A stretch of 5,529 nt of DNA from an uncultured Bacteroidales bacterium. GTDB lineage: Bacteria; Bacteroidota; Bacteroidia; Bacteroidales; Muribaculaceae. The position numbers and the translations under genes were made by a program. Shown here in pieces: positions 1-5,529 of the stretch. The notes beneath the pieces were generated by a model. That model had not been told where the DNA came from, made no database searches, and was given only the letters and a program-made list of their open reading frames with translations. The DNA is taken from positions 1-5,529 of the forward strand of contig CAMWQZ010000110.1 of the NCBI GenBank assembly GCA_947176515.1, given 5' to 3'. How positions within the stretch are numbered: the stretch's first letter is position 1; the number at the start of each line of letters is the position of its first letter.

Positions 1-55
1 AGCGGCGAGTTGTGGACCGATACCGGCAACATAAGATAGTAACTGACGTGAGGCA
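1..55. repeat. 55-bp exact direct repeat, copy A (contig edge)
   Basis: Bases 1-55 match bases 508-562 at every position, in the same orientation. Identity ends at base 56 (t) against base 563 (g). On the minus strand this copy encodes residues 656-673 of the tex reading frame (ASRQLLSYVAGIGPQLAA), placed directly after the S1 start ...AFGAFVD. In known Tex proteins a continuation such as a G-x-x-x-x-G-L-V-H-I-S segment is expected here. Its position flush with the sequence end and its length of exactly 55 suggest a de Bruijn graph overlap (k=55) rather than biology. A real 507-bp in-frame duplication is the alternative. Confidence 0.98.
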
Positions 56-2019
56 TCGACAAACGCACCAAAGGCAGTTATGTTGTTGACCACACCTTCC
101 AGAATCATGCCCTCTTTTACGTCCTCGAGTTCTTTTACGTTGGGGTCGAAGGCAGCAGATACAGCCTCGGTGCGAGGATCGTGACCAGGCTTAAGCAATT
201 CAGAAATTATATCTGTCAATGTAGCAGACCCGACGGTATCGGTTTCATACTTTTTCAAATCTATTGATTTGAGCAGTTCTTCCGAGCCTATCATAGTCTC
301 AACATCAACGCCAAGGTCACGAGCCATCTTCATGACAATGTGATAACTCTCAGGGTGAACCCCAGTATTGTCAAGCTTCGACCGACCGTCAGGAATACGC
401 ATGAAGCCGGCAGCCTGGGCAAACGCTTTTGCACCCATGCGCGGAACATTCATCAACTCTGATTTCTGAGTGAAATCTCCGTTGGCTGCTCGGTAAGTGA
501 CAATGTTAGCGGCGAGTTGTGGACCGATACCGGCAACATAAGATAGTAACTGACGTGAGGCAGTGTTGATATTCACTCCTACGTTGTTAACACAACTTGT
601 GACTGTGAAGTCGAGTGAGTCGTGAAGAGCAGACTGATTGACATCATGCTGGTACTGCCCTACTCCGATTGACTTGGGATCAATCTTTACGAGTTCGGCG
701 AGAGGGTCAATAAGACGACGACCTATTGAAACCGCGCCGCGCACCGTAACGTCATGGTCCGGGAACTCTTCACGAGCGATGTCGGAGGCTGAATATACCG
801 AAGCTCCGTTCTCATTAACTATATATATTTCAACGGGGCGCGGAAAGGCTATGGCACGTAAGACATTTTCTGTGTCACGGCTGGCAGTGCCGTTGCCAAG
901 CGCAATAGCGTCTATCGAGTAGGTAGAAACAAGACGCTGGAGTGTTCGAGTTGTGCCAAGGACATCGCTCTGGGGAGGCGTAGGATAAATTACGCCGTGA
1001 TAGAGGAGGTTGCCTTGTGGGTCAAGACAGACAATCTTACAGCCTGTGCGATAGCCAGGGTCAACTGCAAGCACTGTCTTATGATGGAGCGGAGGTGCAA
1101 GCAATAATTGACGAGCATTATCTGAGAACATCGCAATAGCTTCACGGTCTGCGCGTTCCTTCACCTCAGCGGCTAACTCTGTTTCAACCGAAGGACGGAT
1201 AAGACGTTTATATGAATCGGATACAGCATTAGAAACTATTTCAGCAACCGGTCGACTCATTTTTGGTTTGACATATTGTCGAGAAATAGACTCGACTATT
1301 TCATCGTCTGGAGCATCGAGCGACACTTTCAAAAGACCCTCGCGTTCAGCACGACGAATGGCAAGATAACTATGAGAGGGTATGCGCGAGAGGCGCGAAT
1401 TAAAATCAAAGTAACTCCGATAGTTGCGCGCCTCGGCCTCTTTGCCTTTCGCAACCTTTGCCCGAAGTTCGGCACTACGACGCATGCGTGAACGCACGAT
1501 GTCGCGAGTGCGCGGATGTTCGCTTACCCACTCGGCAATGATGTCAGACGCTCCGGCTATTGCTGCGTCAGCATCAGGAACTTGGTCATTTACATAACGG
1601 GCGGCAATATGGCTAACGTCAGAAGCATTGCCTGACATAATGATTTTTGCCAAGGGCTCGAGACCACGCTCGCGCGCCATAGTTGCGCGAGTGCGACGCT
1701 TTGGTTTGTAAGGAAGATATAAATCTTCGAGAGCTACGGCATCTGCTTCAGCTATTCGGGAAGCAAGCTCGTCAGTCATGGCACCAGCAGCGGTTATGAC
1801 CTCGGAGATATACTCTTTACGTTTTTCGAGTTCACGGAAATTCTCTGCCAAAGTCTGGATGTCACGAATCTGGAGTTCGTTGAGGCTACCAGTGCGCTCC
1901 TTGCGGTAGCGGCTAATGAATGGAATCGTTGCGCCATCGTCGAGTAGCGCCAAAGTTGCTTCGACCCGATCTCGGTCGAGCTGAAGTTGTGAGGCAATAG
2001 CGTTGTAAATATCGGTCAC
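1..2019 (-). CDS. tex: Tex (YhgF) family transcription accessory / RNA-binding protein, 3' end missing
   Basis: Tex is a cytoplasmic nucleic-acid-binding protein linked to transcription and RNA metabolism; its precise role in Bacteroidota is not established. I translated 673 codons without a stop down to position 1. The N-terminal helical Tex domain (about residues 4-190) contains GATIPFISRYRKE and EDLYLPYKPKRRTRAT. A YqgF/RNase H-like domain (about 314-445) has LAVDPGYRTGCK with D320. A helix-hairpin-helix region (about 479-541) has YVAGIGPQLAANIV and VPRMGAKAF. An S1 domain begins near residue 638 (GMILEGVVNNITAFGAFVD). The start is GTG at 2019-2017: it overlaps the upstream TGA as GTGA, family homology begins directly after it (TDIYNAIASQL), and the first internal Met is residue 81. 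No Shine-Dalgarno is visible. The family is usually somewhat over 700 residues, so the rest of S1 and the C-terminus are missing. Residues 656-673 are not S1 but repeat residues 487-504, so everything beyond residue 655 is suspect. Confidence 0.95.
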   Translation of the reverse strand, partial: MTDIYNAIASQLQLDRDRVEATLALLDDGATIPFISRYRKERTGSLNELQIRDIQTLAENFRELEKRKEYISEVITAAGAMTDELASRIAEADAVALEDLYLPYKPKRRTRATMARERGLEPLAKIIMSGNASDVSHIAARYVNDQVPDADAAIAGASDIIAEWVSEHPRTRDIVRSRMRRSAELRAKVAKGKEAEARNYRSYFDFNSRLSRIPSHSYLAIRRAEREGLLKVSLDAPDDEIVESISRQYVKPKMSRPVAEIVSNAVSDSYKRLIRPSVETELAAEVKERADREAIAMFSDNARQLLLAPPLHHKTVLAVDPGYRTGCKIVCLDPQGNLLYHGVIYPTPPQSDVLGTTRTLQRLVSTYSIDAIALGNGTASRDTENVLRAIAFPRPVEIYIVNENGASVYSASDIAREEFPDHDVTVRGAVSIGRRLIDPLAELVKIDPKSIGVGQYQHDVNQSALHDSLDFTVTSCVNNVGVNINTASRQLLSYVAGIGPQLAANIVTYRAANGDFTQKSELMNVPRMGAKAFAQAAGFMRIPDGRSKLDNTGVHPESYHIVMKMARDLGVDVETMIGSEELLKSIDLKKYETDTVGSATLTDIISELLKPGHDPRTEAVSAAFDPNVKELEDVKEGMILEGVVNNITAFGAFVDASRQLLSYVAGIGPQLAA
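508..562. repeat. 55-bp exact direct repeat, copy B (internal, native HhH site)
   Basis: This is the internal copy of the repeat at 1-55. It is in its expected place in tex: the minus-strand translation runs from ...NINTA into SRQLLSYVAGIGPQLAA and on into NIVTYRAANGDF, which is the first helix-hairpin-helix of Tex. It is therefore the native sequence, and the copy at 1-55 is the displaced one. The offset between copies is 507 bp (169 codons), so both are read in the same frame. Confidence 0.98.
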
Positions 2020-3200
2020 TTGCGTCGTAAGGTTATCAAAGTAATTTCTGGAGTCGCTCCAATACGCGCCGGCACACCGACTTCGCCTATGCCGATGTTG
2101 ACATACAGCTGATGACCATCTTCGTCAGCATACAAACCGCCCCATGTCGGATAGCGCCAAGCAGCCGGAGATAGACCGAAAGCGCTAATCTGCATAGCAT
2201 GAGTGTGGCCAGAAAGCGTTAGAGCAATATTCTTATCCGGAGAGTCTTTTATATCATCATTCCAGTGCGCCGGATTATGAGATAATAGAATCTTGACAAC
2301 TTCATCATCAAGAGCAGGATATGCTATGTCAAGATCACCATAAGTATTGAATGGCGGATCACCAACATTCTCTACGCCAACTACAGCGATTGAATCTCCC
2401 TGACGGTAAACAAAATCAGACTCGTTATTAAGCATGTGCCATCCCATCTGTTTCTGATAATTGATGAGGTCAGACATATTTTTTTGTTTGGCTTCAGGTG
2501 AGGGCCATGTGTAATAATCGCCGTAGTCATGATTACCAAGAATCGAATAAACACCGTCACGAGCTTGAAGTCGCGACAATGGTTTGATGAACGGCACAAG
2601 TTCAGTCGTCTTGCGATTAACGATGTCGCCGGTGAATGTAATTACGTCAGCATCAAGACTGTTGACACATTCAACCACCTTGGCAACATAAGATGTATCA
2701 GCGCCATATGTGCCAACGTGCATATCAGATATCTGAGCTATAGTATAGCCATCAAAAGATTCTGGCAAATCGGGGATAATGATTTCTACTTCTCTTACAT
2801 CAATATTATAACGATTGATTAATGCACCCCACCACATGGCAACAAAAATCAACACTGCCAATACGCCGCCACAGGCTGAAAGCCAATTAAGACGCTTATG
2901 TCTGAACAACTTAGGAATGGCTGATATGAAATCGAATATGCAGAATATATATTTGGGGACATAGACCGAGAAGTAGGCATAGAGCGACCACATTAAAAAT
3001 TCAAGGCCAGCATCGCCTCCCTTCTTTTTGGGGATACAGATTACTACTAAAAGGCAAATATTTAGAATTATAGCCGAATAAGCTTGTAGCTTAGCCCACA
3101 GAGGATTTTTACAAGAACGTTTGATGCGACGCCACAGATAAAAATCTATAGCAACATCAATAATCAAGAGGATGAGAGTGGCAAGAAGAGGAAGACGCAT
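2016..3200 (-). CDS. Membrane-anchored calcineurin-like metallophosphoesterase (YkuE/YaeI-like)
   Basis: Predicted dinuclear-metal phosphoesterase of 394 residues. The N-terminal third carries about four hydrophobic segments (roughly residues 4-22, 38-56, 70-95 and 107-126), which should anchor it in the inner membrane. The catalytic domain (about 150-392) has the full set of metal-ligand motifs in order: SDMH (D159, H161), GDIVN (G191-D192), GNHD (N223-H224-D225), LSHNP (H308) and GHTH (H332, H334), so it looks active. The substrate cannot be read from the sequence. Related membrane-associated enzymes of this fold include YaeI/YkuE-type phosphodiesterases and the lipid A pathway UDP-diacylglucosamine hydrolase LpxG, so a lipid or nucleotide-sugar-lipid diphosphate is possible; that is inference. 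The ATG at 3200 is 27 bp past the acyltransferase stop and directly precedes the first membrane segment. The TGA overlaps the tex GTG. The side of the membrane facing the catalytic domain is unresolved. Confidence 0.92.
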   Translation of the reverse strand: MRLPLLATLILLIIDVAIDFYLWRRIKRSCKNPLWAKLQAYSAIILNICLLVVICIPKKKGGDAGLEFLMWSLYAYFSVYVPKYIFCIFDFISAIPKLFRHKRLNWLSACGGVLAVLIFVAMWWGALINRYNIDVREVEIIIPDLPESFDGYTIAQISDMHVGTYGADTSYVAKVVECVNSLDADVITFTGDIVNRKTTELVPFIKPLSRLQARDGVYSILGNHDYGDYYTWPSPEAKQKNMSDLINYQKQMGWHMLNNESDFVYRQGDSIAVVGVENVGDPPFNTYGDLDIAYPALDDEVVKILLSHNPAHWNDDIKDSPDKNIALTLSGHTHAMQISAFGLSPAAWRYPTWGGLYADEDGHQLYVNIGIGEVGVPARIGATPEITLITLRRK

Positions 3201-3227
3201 TGTTGAACGGACTTATCGTTAAATCAA

Positions 3228-4418
3228 TTAGATACGTTCGCACTCAGATGCGGCGAGCTGATTGGTAAGAGGATTTGCATACATCGAAAGCATCATCTTA
3301 CGCATATAGGCACGTTCGTCAGGCGTTACATCGTCAACTTCGACACGGTCGAGCTGACGGTCGATATAGTCGTTAAACTGCTTCAAATCTTCGTCGGTAT
3401 ACTCTCCGGCAAAACGATCAGTCTCGTTAATCTCATCGTAAGCAATATAATTGCAAGGATATATACGATAACCGCAATGGATTGCACGGTCGATAAGGTT
3501 GCACGTGCGACGGATAATCTCAGTGCGGTCAGTTGACTCGATTAATGATAACTCATCGTTAATACACTTACAGATGCGGAAGTGAACACGACCTTTGTTG
3601 CTCAACAAGCCAGTTTCCATGCTGAAAAGATCATCACGCTTCGACTTTTTGAATTGTGGGTCACGGCGTTTGAGCAAAAATTCGCGCGCTTTCAAGTAGT
3701 CATTTGGGTCAAACTCATAACTGATTGACACAGGCATGAGATTGACACCCAGTATGCGCTCTTTAACATCCGCACCGTCTCCGGCAAGCGCCAACATTTT
3801 AATCAAACTCTCCTGAGTCAAGTCATTAGAATCTTTTGCACGGCCTTCGCGCTGAGCAATCCAAACTGACTCCTTTAGGACTGAAATAGTGAAGTGAATA
3901 TATGCCGAAAGTTGTTTAGCGGCCTCAAGAGCCTGCACCACTTTAGCATCACGCTTAACGATAAAGCTTCGATTAACCTTTACAAGGTCAGTAATCCACT
4001 CATAAATAAGCAGATTATTGCCTATTGCAACCTGAGTGACAGGCTTGCCTGAGCGAATAAAACAGAGGTTAAGGAACGAAGGGTCAAGAACGATGTCGCG
4101 GTGATTACTAATATATGTATAGCTTACGCCTGGCTGGCAATTATCCTCACCGTCCATCGAGACACCTCGCGTGGTGGAAGATGCGAGCATTTCAAGGAAA
4201 TGCCCCATAACCTGGGTCTGAAATTCATTTTGATCTCTTACCTGAAGGAGACTTTTGACAAATTCGGGATAATCGACATCGGGCATAACGTAACGAACAG
4301 CGTGTTCGAAACCCGGGTCTTTGACAAGTCGACTGAGAGCCTCTACAAATTGCTCACCACGATAGGGAGCCATTTCGTCGAACTCAGCAGGGATTTTTAT
4401 ATCGTTTGATGATGACAT
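3228..4418 (-). CDS. PlsB/PlsC-like glycerolipid acyltransferase (LPLAT fold)
   Basis: Predicted acyltransferase of 396 residues that would transfer a fatty acyl group to a glycerophosphate or lysolipid acceptor at the inner membrane. All four LPLAT blocks are recognisable in order: block I SNHRDIVLD (H106), block II VNRSFIVKR (F152, R156), block III IAQREGRAKD (E191, G192) and block IV LMPVSISYEFDP (P229). Blocks III and IV look closer to glycerol-3-phosphate acyltransferases (EGGRS type) than to classical PlsC (FPEGTRS). Block I is unusual: the Asp sits six residues after the His (H-x5-D) instead of five (H-x4-D), with another Asp at H+2. Residues 1-80 and 290-396 are charged family-specific extensions with no transmembrane helix, so membrane association is probably peripheral. 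The ATG at 4418 lies 33 nt past a -7-like promoter element. I recall similar proteins in Bacteroidales annotated as 1-acyl-glycerol-3-phosphate acyltransferases; acceptor specificity is not established. Confidence 0.86.
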   Translation of the reverse strand: MSSSNDIKIPAEFDEMAPYRGEQFVEALSRLVKDPGFEHAVRYVMPDVDYPEFVKSLLQVRDQNEFQTQVMGHFLEMLASSTTRGVSMDGEDNCQPGVSYTYISNHRDIVLDPSFLNLCFIRSGKPVTQVAIGNNLLIYEWITDLVKVNRSFIVKRDAKVVQALEAAKQLSAYIHFTISVLKESVWIAQREGRAKDSNDLTQESLIKMLALAGDGADVKERILGVNLMPVSISYEFDPNDYLKAREFLLKRRDPQFKKSKRDDLFSMETGLLSNKGRVHFRICKCINDELSLIESTDRTEIIRRTCNLIDRAIHCGYRIYPCNYIAYDEINETDRFAGEYTDEDLKQFNDYIDRQLDRVEVDDVTPDERAYMRKMMLSMYANPLTNQLAASECERI

Positions 4419-4451
4419 CTCGTTGTAAACTTAATTCTGATTATGGAGCCT

Positions 4452-4485
4452 CAAATTTAATACATTTTTTTCAGATAGCCACAAG
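4452..4485 (-). promoter_or_regulatory. Putative Bacteroidota sigma-ABfr-type promoter for the acyltransferase operon
   Basis: Read on the minus strand, TAAATTTG at 4459-4452 matches the Bacteroidota -7 consensus TAnnTTTG exactly. A CTTG at 4485-4482 is a partial -33 (TTTG-like) element, 22 nt away, slightly longer than the usual spacing. The -7 element ends 33 nt before the acyltransferase ATG, giving a short leader of roughly 25 nt. An A-run lies between the two elements. This is the only intergenic region in the window long enough to hold a promoter, and it would drive the acyltransferase, phosphoesterase and tex together. It is a consensus match only. Confidence 0.5.
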
Positions 4486-4495
4486 CTGGGATGGA

Positions 4496-4523
4496 AATTA
4501 AGAATTATAAATGAAGAATTAAG
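4496..4523. repeat. Short AT-rich degenerate direct repeat at the 3' end of rluD
   Basis: On the plus strand AGAATTA occurs at 4501-4507 and again at 4515-4521, and AATTAAG at 4496-4502 and 4517-4523. The second copies overlap the rluD stop codon (TAA, complement of 4519-4521). It resembles the low-complexity GAATTAAG-type tracts common in Bacteroidales intergenic DNA. There is no G+C-rich stem beside it, so I do not call it a terminator. Function unknown. Confidence 0.4.
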
Positions 4524-5529
4524 GATTATTAGAGTGAGCGTTTGTCTGAGAGTAATTACGCCAACGTTCAATTAATGCGGTCATATCGTCAGGAATTTCT
4601 GCAGAAAAGAACATTTCTTCACCTGTCCGCGGATGGACGAATCCGAGAGTACGAGCATGAAGGGCCTGTCGGGGGCAAGTTTTGAAGCAATTGTCAATAA
4701 AAGCCTTGTATTTAGCTGACTGCACCCCTCGCAACACCTGATCACCACCATAGCGCGCATCGTTAAACAAAGGGTGACCGATATGACGCATATGGACGCG
4801 AATCTGGTGAGTGCGACCAGTTTCGAGAACGCATCTCACAAGGGAAGCATGGCCAAAAGATTCGAGAACTTCGTAATGGGTGACAGCGTGTTTGCCCATA
4901 TCACCGTCAGGAAAGACCGCCATCTGGAGTCGATCGCGCAACGAACGTCCTATGTTTCCTTCGATTCTGCCGGACCGCGGCTCAGGAACACCCCAAACTA
5001 CCGCATTATATTCGCGTTTTGTAGTCTTATTGAAAAACTGCTTGCCGAGGTGGGTTTTAGCATCGGGAGTCTTCGCGACAACAAGCAGACCAGAGGTGTC
5101 CTTGTCTATGCGATGGACGAGTCCCATACGAGGGTCGTTGACATCATAATCGGGATTATCCTTAAAATGCCAGGCGAGAGCATTGACAAGAGTGCCATCA
5201 TAATTGCCATGACCGGGATGCACTACAAGTCCGGCAGGCTTATTGACAACAAGAAGGTCAGCATCCTCATAAACAATATCAAGAGGGATATCCTGAGCAA
5301 TTATCTCACACTCATAACGCGGACGGTCCATAACGACCTGAACAACGTCGAGTGGCTTCACACGATAATTGCTTTTTACCGGCTTGCCGTTGACGAGAAT
5401 ACAACCTGCTTCGGCGGCTTGCTGCACCCTGTTTCTTGAGGATTTCTCGAGACGCGCAACCAAAAATTTGTCGACACGGAGCAACGCCTGCCCCTTATCG
5501 GCGACAAAGCGAAAGTGCTCATACATGCC
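4519..5529 (-). CDS. rluD: RluD-type 23S rRNA pseudouridine synthase (RluA family), N-terminus at window edge
   Basis: Converts uridine to pseudouridine in rRNA. In E. coli RluD the targets are U1911, U1915 and U1917 in helix 69 of 23S rRNA; exact targets here are assumed by homology. An S4 RNA-binding domain covers about residues 15-60 (LRVDKFLVARL, AGCILVNGKPV). The RluA-family catalytic domain follows: NKPAGLVVHPG (95-105), HRIDKDTSGLLVVAK with catalytic Asp D141, and GRTHQIRVH (237-245). Residue numbers count from the Met at 5526-5524. That Met lies only 3 nt from the edge, and Bacteroidales relatives, as I recall them, carry about 10-20 further acidic residues before the Y-E-H-F-R-F segment. 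The true start is therefore probably outside the window, and the CDS is given to 5529 as partial. The stop is TAA at 4521-4519. The 100-bp gap with its own promoter suggests rluD is not part of the downstream operon. Confidence 0.95.
   Translation of the reverse strand, partial: GMYEHFRFVADKGQALLRVDKFLVARLEKSSRNRVQQAAEAGCILVNGKPVKSNYRVKPLDVVQVVMDRPRYECEIIAQDIPLDIVYEDADLLVVNKPAGLVVHPGHGNYDGTLVNALAWHFKDNPDYDVNDPRMGLVHRIDKDTSGLLVVAKTPDAKTHLGKQFFNKTTKREYNAVVWGVPEPRSGRIEGNIGRSLRDRLQMAVFPDGDMGKHAVTHYEVLESFGHASLVRCVLETGRTHQIRVHMRHIGHPLFNDARYGGDQVLRGVQSAKYKAFIDNCFKTCPRQALHARTLGFVHPRTGEEMFFSAEIPDDMTALIERWRNYSQTNAHSNNP

Noticed and set aside
256..263. TAGATTTG on the minus strand, another TAnnTTTG match.
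   Set aside because: It lies inside the tex coding region with no gene start downstream in the window; such an 8-mer with two free positions is expected by chance.
638..922. 94-codon plus-strand open frame opposite tex (with a similar one at 1276-1491).
   Set aside because: Antisense to the YqgF/HhH and helical regions of tex, low-complexity Ser/Arg-rich translation, no family resemblance.
2529..2822. Plus-strand open frame of 97 codons opposite the phosphoesterase, and a minus-strand one at 2381-2599 in another frame.
   Set aside because: Both overlap the catalytic motifs of the phosphoesterase and have no features of their own.
4101..4409. 102-codon plus-strand open frame opposite the N-terminus of the acyltransferase.
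   Set aside because: Shadow of the real gene; no promoter or recognisable product.
4477..4487. Small inverted repeat AGC-CACAA-GCT between rluD and the acyltransferase, considered as an rluD terminator.
   Set aside because: The stem is only 3 bp and no T-run follows in the minus-strand direction; the neighbouring homopolymer is an A-run on that strand.
4774..5439. 221-codon plus-strand open frame opposite rluD (and an 89-codon one at 4880-5149).
   Set aside because: It lies wholly antisense to a well-conserved RluD, shows no recognisable domain, and is the expected by-product of a long coding gene on the other strand.
1..5529. Search for a CRISPR array, tRNA/rRNA, insertion sequence ends, toxin-antitoxin pair, phage or defence genes.
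   Set aside because: The window is filled by four recognisable chromosomal genes plus a 100-bp and a 27-bp gap; the only long repeat is the 55-bp pair in tex.

Overview
The window reads as a short contig from a Bacteroidota bacterium, most likely order Bacteroidales. A gut lineage such as Muribaculaceae is a guess from protein flavour only. The grounds are protein sequences resembling Bacteroidales versions of these families (from memory, not searched), no convincing Shine-Dalgarno sequences before the starts, and a match to the Bacteroidota -7 promoter element (TAnnTTTG) in the one real intergenic gap. It is almost entirely coding, and all four genes lie on the minus strand, so transcription runs from the right edge towards position 1.

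In transcription order: (1) 5529-4519, an RluD-type rRNA pseudouridine synthase whose extreme N-terminus is probably cut by the right edge; (2) 4518-4419, a 100-bp AT-rich gap with a plausible promoter; (3) 4418-3228, a PlsB/PlsC-like glycerolipid acyltransferase; (4) 3200-2016, a membrane-anchored calcineurin-like metallophosphoesterase 27 bp further on; (5) 2019-1, the Tex nucleic-acid-binding protein, starting at a GTG that overlaps the phosphoesterase stop by 4 bp and running off the left edge. Genes 3-5 look like one transcription unit. RluD and Tex are housekeeping functions in ribosome maturation and transcription/RNA metabolism. The acyltransferase and the membrane phosphoesterase may both act on lipids or envelope precursors, but only their proximity supports that link.

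The most notable feature is at the left edge. Bases 1-55 are an exact copy of bases 508-562, the first helix-hairpin-helix region of tex, and the copy cuts into the S1 domain about 18 residues after it begins. The match is exactly 55 bp and lies at the contig end. That is what a de Bruijn assembler using k=55 would leave, so an assembly or chimera artefact is the first explanation. The offset is 507 bp (169 codons, in frame), so a real tandem duplication is not excluded. I see no CRISPR array, RNA gene, insertion sequence, phage gene or defence system, and no evidence of an undescribed multi-gene system.
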